A DNA stretch of 6,191 nucleotides from Caldithrix sp. RBG_13_44_9 (GTDB lineage Bacteria > Calditrichota > Calditrichia > RBG-13-44-9), in assembly GCA_001771055.1 (NCBI GenBank), contig MESS01000003.1, positions 60,522 to 66,712 on the forward strand, in the 5' to 3' direction. Below are positions 1 through 5,689 of this stretch, piece after piece. Within the stretch, counting starts at the first letter, position 1. The number at the start of each line of letters is the position of its first letter. The position numbers were made by a program, and so were the translations under genes. Below the pieces are notes generated by a model. It did no database searches and had not been told where the DNA came from. It saw nothing but the letters and a program-made list of their open reading frames with translations.

Positions 1-278
1 GCGGCTATCGGGAGGATCAGTTCTATGGTGAAAAAGTCGGCTGGGCGAATATTGAATATCGCTTCCTGCTGGCTCCGCTGGCCCGGCTCTTTTTCTTTAC
101 CGATCTGGGATATTATGAGCGGGAATTACCAGATGTAAAGGATGAATTTTTAAGCGGCTATGGATTGGGAATCAGTTTTCCCGGTCCACTGGGAATTCTG
201 CAGGTAGATTTTGGAATGGCCAAAGGCCTTTCTTTCAGTGAAGGTAAGCTTCACTTCCGACTGATCAACGATTTTTAG
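1..278 (+). CDS. Omp85/BamA-family outer-membrane barrel protein, C-terminal fragment (5' end outside window)
   Basis: The reading frame starts at base 3 and is open from the window edge to the TAG at 276-278, giving 91 residues. The fragment begins GYREDQFYGEKVGW; the preceding partial codon (..GC) could be Arg. That would recreate the (V/I)RG(F/Y) loop-6 motif of Omp85 proteins. The rest alternates hydrophobic and polar residues as barrel strands do (for example WANIEYRF, ARLFFFTDLGYY, GILQVDFGMAKG). It ends in KLHFRLINDF, a typical beta-signal with C-terminal Phe, which is recognised by the BAM machinery. Known members of the family assemble outer-membrane proteins (BamA), act with TamB-like partners (TamA), or secrete partner proteins. 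Only the barrel end is visible, so BamA, TamA and a divergent paralogue cannot be told apart. No POTRA domain is in view. The next gene is convergent, so this ends its transcription unit. Confidence 0.75.
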   Translation, partial: GYREDQFYGEKVGWANIEYRFLLAPLARLFFFTDLGYYERELPDVKDEFLSGYGLGISFPGPLGILQVDFGMAKGLSFSEGKLHFRLINDF

Positions 279-368
279 AGGAAAACTATTGAGTTTTTGT
301 AGAAATTTAAACCAAGCCTATGGAATACTATCTCCCTATATTCAAAATTTTGATGGGAAGCGATGCGG

Positions 369-387
369 AAAAAGTTCAAGTCTTTTT
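369..387. terminator. weak A/T-rich stem-loop between convergent genes, possible bidirectional terminator
   Basis: AAAAAG at 369-374 pairs with CTTTTT at 382-387 around a 7-nt loop. It lies between the stops of the Omp85 gene (278) and the lipoprotein gene (409). The run of A on one side and T on the other would put U-rich RNA downstream of the stem on either strand. The stem has only one G-C pair, so it is much weaker than a textbook intrinsic terminator. Nothing else in 279-408 looks functional. Confidence 0.22.
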
Positions 388-408
388 AAAATTATTTTTA
401 TCCCTTTC

Positions 409-1053
409 TTAAGAATCTTTTACCACTTTTGCATGAATTACTTCTCCCAGTATTTCACTATCTGCAGAGACGTGAACTTCTACCCGACGGTCCGGATTCA
501 TAACCCGGACATCACCCTGCACTTTCGAGCCATTCAGGATCTGAATGGTTAACAGTCGATCATGTTTTTCTGAATCCCCCCGGATGATGATATCACCTTT
601 CAGTTCAGTTCCCTGGTCCAACAGGATGTCACCATGCCGGGTTTCCAGATCCTGTTTGATCCAGGTTTTATGTAATTCAATATCGCCGTTGATGGTGGTG
701 ATTTCACCCTGAATTCGGGAATCCTCTGCAACCTCCACACTGCCGTTCACCGACCTGATACTCCTTTTGACCTCCACTCGCTCCCCCACCATTATCGTTC
801 CATTTACTGATTGCAGACCTTCAATCTCCGAATTTTTCCCAATTTTTATACTTCCATTGATGGTTTGACAATCCCCATAAATCAGGCATTCTTCTCCAAC
901 CCGAATATTGCCATTAACTGAGCTTATGTCTCCTTTCACCTTTTCCCGGTCCTGGATAGTCAGAGATTTGTTAATGGTGGTTGAATCGCAGGATATAACG
1001 AGCAATATAAAAAACAAGGCAAAATAATTGGATATCAGCATAAGGTATCTCAT
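409..1053 (-). CDS. exported lipoprotein with 18-19-residue 'VNG' repeats (bactofilin-like beta-solenoid)
   Basis: The protein has 214 residues if it starts at ATG 1053-1051. An in-frame ATG at 1059-1057 would add two residues, but it sits only 1 nt from the GGAG (1064-1061), whereas 1053 is 7 nt away. Residues 1-21 form a hydrophobic signal peptide ending in the lipobox V-I-S-C, so Cys22 should be lipidated; Asp follows at +2. From residue 45 a motif [S/T][V/I]NGxIxV recurs at about 45, 64, 82, 101 and 120, with a degenerate copy (TRHGDILL) at 138. The spacing is 18 or 19. One repeat matches one turn of a three-sided beta-helix with 6-residue faces, as in bactofilins and other 'polymer-forming cytoskeletal' proteins. 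A less regular tail (about 150-214) keeps similar beta-rich GDI/GDV/GEV steps. No catalytic motif is visible. A structural or envelope role is inferred; the true function is unknown. The gene is monocistronic here, convergent with the Omp85 gene and divergent from the M20 gene. Confidence 0.85.
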   Translation of the reverse strand: MRYLMLISNYFALFFILLVISCDSTTINKSLTIQDREKVKGDISSVNGNIRVGEECLIYGDCQTINGSIKIGKNSEIEGLQSVNGTIMVGERVEVKRSIRSVNGSVEVAEDSRIQGEITTINGDIELHKTWIKQDLETRHGDILLDQGTELKGDIIIRGDSEKHDRLLTIQILNGSKVQGDVRVMNPDRRVEVHVSADSEILGEVIHAKVVKDS

Positions 1054-1085
1054 TTTCATTCTCCAGTTTTGGTAATAGACGGTTG

Positions 1086-1113
1086 TTAATAGTAAATGTT
1101 GCGGGACTGTTAA
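1086..1113 (-). promoter_or_regulatory. possible sigma70-type promoter of the lipoprotein gene
   Basis: Read on the minus strand, TTAACA (1113-1108) is followed after 16 bp by TATTAA (1091-1086). Transcription would begin near 1080, about 27 nt before the preferred start codon. The boxes are imperfect. A competing reading, TTGAAA with a 19-bp spacer to GATAAA, lies further upstream. Confidence 0.35.
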
Positions 1114-1136
1114 GTTTATCGTGTTCGAAAATCGCC

Positions 1137-1165
1137 TTGTTTCAATTGAAAACCGAGATTATTAT
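1137..1165 (+). promoter_or_regulatory. sigma70-type promoter of the M20 amidohydrolase gene
   Basis: TTGTTT (1137-1142), a 17-bp spacer, then TATTAT (1160-1165). The predicted transcript start is near 1172, leaving a leader of about 27 nt before the TTG start codon. Spacer and leader lengths match the promoters proposed for the moxR-like gene and purL in this window, which supports the call. Confidence 0.5.
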
Positions 1166-1190
1166 TCAGCGCTGATCCGATATTATCACG

Positions 1191-1201
1191 GGTGAATTTT
1201 G
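1191..1201 (+). promoter_or_regulatory. GGTGA ribosome binding site and TTG start of the M20 gene
   Basis: GGTGA at 1191-1195 ends 3 nt before the TTG at 1199-1201. GGTGA pairs with the 3' part of the anti-Shine-Dalgarno sequence, for which short spacing is normal. There is an in-frame TGA at 1193-1195 and no ATG or GTG before the conserved M20 helix, so TTG is the only reasonable start. Confidence 0.6.
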
Positions 1202-2395
1202 AATAGAAATCCGCAATTTCCACAACAGAAATTAAAAAAAATTATTGACCATGTTTTTCCTGATCTGGTTTCACTGAGAAGATCTCTCCACCAGGAACCG
1301 GAAGCAGGTTTTCAGGAATATAAAACAACTGAAAAAATCATTCATTTTTTACAATCACTGGGTGGTCTGGAAATATCTCGTCCTCTCCCGACCGGAGTGG
1401 TAACCAATCTGCAGTTTCGAGACCATCTTCCATGGATTGCCATCAGGGCAGATATTGATGCTTTGGAACTGGATGATCTCAAACAGGTATCATACCGCTC
1501 ACAGCGGCCAGGAATTTGTCACGCCTGTGGTCATGATGTCCATACTACCGTGCTCTGTGGAATTGCCGCAGTTCTATTGAAAGAAAAATGGCCGATTCCG
1601 GTAAATGTCCGGCTGATTTTCCAACCGGCCGAAGAACCGGTTCCCAGCGGGGCCCCGCTGATGATTGAAAAGGGGGTTTTGCAAAACATCCAGACCATTT
1701 GGTCTCTGCATGTGGAGCCGATGCTTCCTTTGGGAACTGTTGGTTTAACCGCAGGGTGGGTGAACGCCCAAAGTAACAAATTGGAATGGGAGTTAATTGG
1801 AAAATCTGCTCATTCAGCACGTCCACAGCTGGGATCTAATCCCATTCTGGCCGGACAAAAAATAATACACCTGTTACAGGAAGCCAGTGAGCGGCAATGG
1901 ATTTCTCCGGAATTTCCGGTAGTTTTAACCTTCACTCAATTCCAGACCGAAAATGTGGCCTATAACGTTATTCCGGCCTGGGCTAAACTGGGCGCCACCC
2001 TGCGAATTACCGAACCTGAGAACTGGGAGACCTACCTGGAAGAAGTCAGGCGGATAAATGCCCTCATAGAAATTGAAACAGGCGTGAAGATTCATCTACA
2101 AGTACACCAGGGATCCCCGCCGGTTTATAATGACCATAAAATCATCCAGCGTTTCCTGCAAAATTTGACTGTGACAAAGGCAGTGGACGTCTTGCCGGAA
2201 GATGACTATCGCTCGATGGGTGGAGACGATTTCGGCTGGTATAGTCAACATACACCGGCTGCCATGGTCCGCTTTGGTACCTCTCAAGGGAACGTGACTC
2301 CTGCGCTTCATACCGGGATGTTTGATGTACCTGAAACCATTATTCAAACCGCTATTCTATTCTTTCTTGGCCAGATTTTTCTGTGGTCTGATTAA
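1199..2395 (+). CDS. M20D-family metallo-amidohydrolase (N-acyl-amino-acid / hippurate hydrolase type)
   Basis: The protein has 398 residues, the usual length of this family, and looks complete and intact. Members are cytosolic dinuclear-metal enzymes that cleave N-acylated amino acids such as hippurate, N-acetyl amino acids or indole-3-acetyl conjugates; the exact substrate cannot be read here. Motifs in order: LRRSLHQEPEAGFQE (about 26-40), IAIRADIDALEL (80-91), HACGHDVHT (108-116), FQPAEEP (141-147), LHVEP (170-174), the lid/dimerisation domain with GKSAHSARP (201-209), MGGDDFGWY (340-348) and LHTGMFDVPE (370-379). By comparison with plant ILL2-type enzymes, the metal ligands should be Cys110, His112, Glu146, His171 and His371, with Glu145 as catalytic base; all are present. 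There is no signal peptide. The gene has its own promoter, and its neighbours give no pathway clue. Confidence 0.9.
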   Translation: MNRNPQFPQQKLKKIIDHVFPDLVSLRRSLHQEPEAGFQEYKTTEKIIHFLQSLGGLEISRPLPTGVVTNLQFRDHLPWIAIRADIDALELDDLKQVSYRSQRPGICHACGHDVHTTVLCGIAAVLLKEKWPIPVNVRLIFQPAEEPVPSGAPLMIEKGVLQNIQTIWSLHVEPMLPLGTVGLTAGWVNAQSNKLEWELIGKSAHSARPQLGSNPILAGQKIIHLLQEASERQWISPEFPVVLTFTQFQTENVAYNVIPAWAKLGATLRITEPENWETYLEEVRRINALIEIETGVKIHLQVHQGSPPVYNDHKIIQRFLQNLTVTKAVDVLPEDDYRSMGGDDFGWYSQHTPAAMVRFGTSQGNVTPALHTGMFDVPETIIQTAILFFLGQIFLWSD

Positions 2396-2400
2396 TATTT

Positions 2401-2435
2401 GCCGATAGACCAGGCGCAGCAGGCATTGGATCGGC
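2401..2435 (+). terminator. inverted repeat just after the M20 stop, possible terminator or structure
   Basis: GCCGAT (2401-2406) and ATCGGC (2430-2435) form a perfect 6-bp inverted repeat around a 23-nt loop, 6 bp after the stop codon. Only a short TT-containing stretch follows and there is no real T-run. It is a weak intrinsic-terminator candidate, recorded because nothing better follows this gene. Confidence 0.2.
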
Positions 2436-2450
2436 CTTAATACTTAAAAT
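2436..2450 (+). repeat. 15-nt motif CTTAATACTTAAAAT, copy 1
   Basis: This 15-mer is identical, in the same orientation relative to the gene ahead, to the minus-strand sequence at 5550-5536. The latter overlaps the proposed -10 box of the moxR-like gene. Here TAAAAT (2445-2450) has no good -35 box 17 bp upstream (GGCATT), and it lies 118 nt before the next start codon. It may be a promoter piece, a factor-binding site or chance. Confidence 0.35.
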
Positions 2451-2469
2451 TCTACGATCGATTTTGTGA

Positions 2470-2483
2470 TATCGTTAACGATA
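2470..2483. promoter_or_regulatory. perfect 14-bp palindrome, possible operator
   Basis: TATCGTTAACGATA reads the same on both strands. It lies in the 172-bp gap upstream of the debranching-enzyme homologue. The GTTAAC core recurs at 2523-2528. A palindrome of this length could occur by chance in a 6-kb window, so an operator role is only a suggestion. Confidence 0.25.
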
Positions 2484-2544
2484 GCCGGGAAAATCTGATT
2501 TAAATTCAATTTGCGACAAACGGTTAACAAAAAATGAAGGGAAC

Positions 2545-2562
2545 TGGCCATTTTAATGGCTG
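2545..2562 (+). promoter_or_regulatory. hairpin immediately upstream of the debranching-homologue start
   Basis: GCCAT (2547-2551) pairs with ATGGC (2556-2560) over a TTTA loop. Two flanking G-T wobble pairs extend it to 7 bp. It ends 5 nt before the ATG at 2568, where a Shine-Dalgarno sequence would normally lie. No SD-like sequence is found at the usual distance; the nearest purine run (AAGGGA, about 2538-2543) is about 25 nt upstream. Folding the hairpin would bring that run closer to the start codon, which is an inference only. Confidence 0.3.
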
Positions 2563-2567
2563 TGTAA

Positions 2568-4463
2568 ATGAAGATATCCTTCAAAAGACCAGAACTGGAT
2601 GATCTGGCGTATTCGTTATCCAGGGAATGGATCGAACTTGAGGCTGGAGGAAACTATTCCTCCTCAACGATTTTGGGATCAAATACCCGTAAGAAGCACG
2701 GGTTATTTCTTATCCCGGTAAAGACTGGTACCAAGCCCTTTCTGGTGCTTTCGCATTTGCAGGAAGAAGTCTTTATTGATAAAGAAGCTCACCCCCTGTA
2801 TAATGTTGAGTATCAAAATCATCCGATTTTTGCGGGGCTTAAATATTTGGAAAAATTTGAATTAGATCCATTTCCAACTTTTCACTTTTCCTGCCGCACA
2901 ACCCGGATCGAAAAATCCCTCTGTCTGTTACCTGATAAAACCCAGTTGATCATTCTTTATCAAATCCAGGGGGATGTACCACCAGGCACCCGTTTGGTAG
3001 TCAGGCCGTTTTTTGCTTTCCGGTTGATAGATGAAAATGTAAATCCCGAACATTTTGAGAATACCGAAACCTTCATTATGGATCGGCAATTTCGTTTTCT
3101 TCCTAATCCTGAATTACCGGAAATTTTCATGCAGTATTCTGCAGGTCAATTTATTAACTCACCGGTCTGGTATCACAATTTTGTCTACCGTCATGAACGA
3201 TCGGTAGAAAATCCCGAAGACTTGTTAAATCCTGGCTTTTTTGAGGTTGGTCTGGAAAAAAATAACCCGCTTTATCTTTCAATTACCTTACAGCAGGTTG
3301 ATCCTGCTGAGCTTCCAGAACAATATGAACACGAGAAAGAGAAACGATCCTTGTTTTTAAGATCTATTCACAAACGGACTGAAGCGGAGAACTATCTATT
3401 TGGTAAAATCTGCCACTTTCAGAATGTTCATTACCGGGAAAGCCGTTTTTTTGGTACCGATCTGTTTGATAAAACCTTTTATTTGTCAATGCATTGCCTG
3501 ATGAGTTCCCGCTTGCTGCAAAGCGGAATTGAATGGAGTGAAGTGCATAAATACCATGAATCACTCATTACTTTATTGAAGAACAGCAATTTGGAAGAAT
3601 TGTTACAGGGGATGGGGAGGGAGATCAAGGTCGATCCAGCGACTCCCTTTTTTATCATCTTTTTTTTATACCACTATCACTTGCGACATGATAGAGGTGA
3701 GGCGGTATTCACTTCAATAGAGATCATCCTGCAGATTCTGGAATTGATTCGGAAGAATAAGCTCATTTATTACAAACTTAAAAGAAATAAATTACTGGAG
3801 AGGCAGTACCGGAAGTCTGATCTGGAACCGAAAAGTGATTATGAAATATTTTACCCGCTGCGACAGAACTTTATTCTGAACATCTTCTGGTATAATGCTT
3901 TGAATATGGTTATTCAGTTGGCAGATATGAAAAAAGTGCGGGTGAGAAGATACCAACGCCGGGTAAAAAAAATAAAACAACGTTTTTATCATCAATATGT
4001 CCGGACGGTAATTGCCAATCCGTATCAAGCCGATGAAAAATTTGCATATGCATTCCACCCCAGCATGATTTATGCCCTGACATTTCCTTTTCCGCTTCTG
4101 GAGGAGAAACCGGCACAAATTTTCTATCGATTACTGATTAAACAATTTCTCACCGAATCCGGGATTAAGTATCCGCTGAGGGTGAAAGATCCTCCTGAAT
4201 TTATAAACTCACCCATATTGATTGGAGATTATCTGGATGGCTGGGAAATGATCATGAAAGACAAGGAATTTCTTTTACGATATTTTCAGACCATTTCCAG
4301 GCATTTTGAAGAGGAGTTGCGTAAAGGTATTCTTGGTTATATTCCCCATATTCTAGATCCCGCTCTTACAAGTCAAGAAGGAGTAGCAGTCCGGCCCTCG
4401 GGTATGGCCACTACGGAAGTTCTTTATTTTTTCCACCGGTTAAACCAGATCATGAAAAAATAG
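2568..4463 (+). CDS. glycogen-debranching-enzyme (amylo-alpha-1,6-glucosidase) homologue with degenerate catalytic domain
   Basis: The protein has 631 residues, about the normal length for bacterial debranching enzymes. It is open throughout, and an in-frame stop lies just before the ATG. The N-terminal domain is recognisable: EWIELEAGGNYSSSTILGSN then TRKKHGLFL (20-48) matches the family's EW...GGYxSxTxxGxNTRRYHGLL. LSHLQEEVFI (61-70), RTTRIEKSLCLLPDK (110-124) and LVVRPFFAFR (143-152) also fit. The C-terminal half keeps structural landmarks: FWYNAL (440-445), FHPSMIYALTFPFPLL (496-511) and LRVKDPPEF (537-545). It has lost the catalytic signatures. The family DWGRDT is DLFDKT (298-303), DASLWF is probably PATPFF (357-362), and the terminal G-SEIFDG is GYIPHILDP (590-598). 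These correspond to the segments that carry the acid and base residues in GH133 enzymes. Residues 395-480 are very rich in Lys/Arg. There is no signal peptide, so it is likely cytosolic. It may be a non-catalytic glycan-binding protein or an enzyme with altered chemistry. Family membership is fairly sure; loss of activity is inferred. Confidence 0.78.
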   Translation: MKISFKRPELDDLAYSLSREWIELEAGGNYSSSTILGSNTRKKHGLFLIPVKTGTKPFLVLSHLQEEVFIDKEAHPLYNVEYQNHPIFAGLKYLEKFELDPFPTFHFSCRTTRIEKSLCLLPDKTQLIILYQIQGDVPPGTRLVVRPFFAFRLIDENVNPEHFENTETFIMDRQFRFLPNPELPEIFMQYSAGQFINSPVWYHNFVYRHERSVENPEDLLNPGFFEVGLEKNNPLYLSITLQQVDPAELPEQYEHEKEKRSLFLRSIHKRTEAENYLFGKICHFQNVHYRESRFFGTDLFDKTFYLSMHCLMSSRLLQSGIEWSEVHKYHESLITLLKNSNLEELLQGMGREIKVDPATPFFIIFFLYHYHLRHDRGEAVFTSIEIILQILELIRKNKLIYYKLKRNKLLERQYRKSDLEPKSDYEIFYPLRQNFILNIFWYNALNMVIQLADMKKVRVRRYQRRVKKIKQRFYHQYVRTVIANPYQADEKFAYAFHPSMIYALTFPFPLLEEKPAQIFYRLLIKQFLTESGIKYPLRVKDPPEFINSPILIGDYLDGWEMIMKDKEFLLRYFQTISRHFEEELRKGILGYIPHILDPALTSQEGVAVRPSGMATTEVLYFFHRLNQIMKK

Positions 4464-4500
4464 GCTCTTGGTCATCGATCATATTTCTTAATTATTCAGT
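4464..4500. other. 37-bp convergent gap without a recognisable terminator
   Basis: The debranching homologue (+) and the MoxR-like gene (-) converge with 37 bp between their stops. I see no GC-rich hairpin. A near-palindromic TCATCGATCA (about 4472-4481) is too short to call. The T-run read by minus-strand transcripts (complement of the A6 stretch before 4461) lies inside the opposing gene and is not preceded by a convincing stem. Confidence 0.4.
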
Positions 4501-5508
4501 TCAGGGCTGGCGATCTTCCTTCATTAATTTTTCCACAATTTGCAGGGTATTCACGCCTTCAGCTTCGGCATTAAAATTGGTTACCAGCCGGTGACGCAGC
4601 ACTGGCAGTGCACATTGCTTCACATCTTCAATATCCGGGGTGTAGCGACCCTGCAGGGCTGCCCGGGTTTTAGCTCCCAGAATGAGATACTGGGAAGCTC
4701 GCGGGCCTGCTCCCCAGTTGATCCAGTTCTTTATGTATTCAGGAGCCTGCGGATTGTTCGGCCGGGTTTGTCCCACTAACTGTACTGCATATTCAACGAC
4801 GTTATCAGCTACCGGTATTTTGCGGATAGCATCCTGATAATTCAGAATTTCTTCCTGGGTCATTATTTTATCCAGGTGAGGCAAGTAATAACTGGTGGTA
4901 GATTTAACGATTTGCATCTCCTGGGAAAAAGTGGGATAATCCATCCATAGATTGAACATGAAACGGTCCAGTTGTGCTTCCGGTAAGGGGTAAGTGCCTT
5001 CCTGTTCGATGGGATTTTGAGTGGCCAGAACAAAAAAAGGTTCCTGCAGGGTATGGGTCTCACCAGCAGCAGTTACTTTGTGTTCCTGCATGGCTTCCAG
5101 CAGGGCGGCCTGGGTCTTGGGAGGAGTGCGGTTGATCTCATCGGCCAGGATGATGTTGGCGAACACCGGTCCCTTTACAAAGCGGAAAGATTTTTTACCG
5201 CTGCTGATATCCTCTTCAATAATTTCCGTCCCAGTGATATCCGACGGCATTAAATCCGGGGTAAACTGGATGCGGTTAAATTTAAGATCCAATACCTGGG
5301 CCAGGGTGCTGATCAATAAAGTTTTAGCCAGACCGGGAACGCCCACAATCAGGCAATGCCCGCGTGAAAAAAGGGTGATCAGCAGCTGATCGATAATTTC
5401 CTGCTGGCCAATGATTACTTTTTTTATTTCCTGGTCTATTTTGCGATAGGCTTCAGCCAGATTTTGTAAGGCTTCACCCTCGTCTTTGAATTTAGATTTG
5501 TTTGACAT
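4501..5508 (-). CDS. MoxR-family AAA+ ATPase
   Basis: The protein has 335 residues, typical of the MoxR subfamily. These ring-forming cytosolic AAA+ ATPases act as chaperone-like factors, usually with VWA-domain (metal-ion-binding) partners, in maturation of enzymes or envelope and stress functions. Visible motifs: Walker A GVPGLAKT (56-63), LMPSDITGTEI (86-96), GPVFANIILADEINR (113-127) holding Walker B with Asp123/Glu124, LATQNPIEQEGTYPLPEAQL (161-180) with sensor-1 Asn165, DRF (181-183) with the likely arginine finger, and WGAGPRASQYL (265-275) with sensor-2 Arg270. All ATPase residues are intact. The ATG at 5508-5506 has AAGGA 5 nt upstream (minus strand, 5518-5514). MoxR genes usually lead an operon with DUF58, transglutaminase-like or BatA/BatB VWA genes. 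Here the next gene downstream is convergent and the upstream one divergent, so it is transcribed alone. Its partner must be encoded elsewhere. Confidence 0.93.
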   Translation of the reverse strand: MSNKSKFKDEGEALQNLAEAYRKIDQEIKKVIIGQQEIIDQLLITLFSRGHCLIVGVPGLAKTLLISTLAQVLDLKFNRIQFTPDLMPSDITGTEIIEEDISSGKKSFRFVKGPVFANIILADEINRTPPKTQAALLEAMQEHKVTAAGETHTLQEPFFVLATQNPIEQEGTYPLPEAQLDRFMFNLWMDYPTFSQEMQIVKSTTSYYLPHLDKIMTQEEILNYQDAIRKIPVADNVVEYAVQLVGQTRPNNPQAPEYIKNWINWGAGPRASQYLILGAKTRAALQGRYTPDIEDVKQCALPVLRHRLVTNFNAEAEGVNTLQIVEKLMKEDRQP

Positions 5509-5535
5509 GAGAATCCTTAATTTGAATTGAATGCG

Positions 5536-5550
5536 ATTTTAAGTATTAAG
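5536..5550 (-). repeat. 15-nt motif CTTAATACTTAAAAT, copy 2
   Basis: This minus-strand copy is identical to 2436-2450. It spans the -10 box (TAAAAT, 5541-5536) and the 3' part of the spacer in the proposed moxR-like promoter. The core TTAA-TAC-TTAA is itself a short dyad. Confidence 0.35.
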
Positions 5551-5564
5551 CTCAAAATAAGCAA
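5536..5564 (-). promoter_or_regulatory. sigma70-type promoter of the MoxR-like gene
   Basis: On the minus strand, TTGCTT (5564-5559), a 17-bp spacer and TAAAAT (5541-5536). The transcript would start near 5529, giving a leader of about 21 nt that contains the AAGGA ribosome binding site. The layout mirrors the purL promoter on the other side of the same gap, including an identical TAAAAT box. Confidence 0.55.
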
Positions 5565-5591
5565 ACCATTTTTGTTTTCATTTAGTTTCTT

Positions 5592-5610
5592 TCTGTCAAG
5601 AAAAGACAGA
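5592..5610. promoter_or_regulatory. inverted repeat TCTGTC-N7-GACAGA between the divergent promoters, possible shared operator
   Basis: A perfect 6-bp dyad with a 7-bp A-rich centre sits almost midway between the -35 boxes of the moxR-like promoter (5564) and the purL promoter (5631). Its symmetry suits a dimeric DNA-binding protein. It does not resemble the E. coli PurR operator or the Bacillus PUR box. It could also be a chance dyad. Confidence 0.3.
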
Positions 5611-5630
5611 TAAAGGATTTGATACATTTC

Positions 5631-5659
5631 TTGCAAAAACCACTAATTTTCTGTAAAAT
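5631..5659 (+). promoter_or_regulatory. sigma70-type promoter of purL
   Basis: TTGCAA (5631-5636), a 17-bp spacer, then TAAAAT (5654-5659). Transcription would start near 5666, leaving a leader of about 24 nt that carries GGGAG (5678-5682). No guanine- or PRPP-type riboswitch could fit in this leader. Confidence 0.6.
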
Positions 5660-5689
5660 CTAACTCTAAAATTATCCGGGAGTATCTGC

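Noticed and set aside
289..552. 87-codon plus-strand reading frame starting at TTG, with a good GAGGA ribosome binding site at 278-282
   Set aside because: More than half of it lies antisense to the repeat lipoprotein, whose coding pattern is clear. The protein resembles no family and shows no domain. The purine run is probably coincidental with the end of the Omp85 gene.
1057..1059. Upstream ATG as start of the lipoprotein gene
   Set aside because: It is only 1 nt from GGAG, whereas the ATG two codons later has 7-nt spacing. The choice does not alter the lipobox or the mature protein.
2534..2602. 22-codon frame starting at an ATG upstream of the debranching homologue and overlapping its start
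   Set aside because: It has no ribosome binding site, no recognisable peptide pattern, and runs out of frame into the real gene. There is no evidence of a leader peptide.
5017..5389. Plus-strand open frames opposite the 5' half of the MoxR-like gene
   Set aside because: They are antisense shadows: the minus strand encodes all the AAA+ motifs without interruption, and the plus-strand products look like no known protein.
5571..5599. Perfect TTGACA on the minus strand (5599-5594) as an alternative -35 box for the moxR-like gene
   Set aside because: At 17 bp spacing the -10 position reads AACAAA, a poor match, while TTGCTT-17-TAAAAT nearer the gene is much better. The hexamer is explained by the dyad it overlaps.
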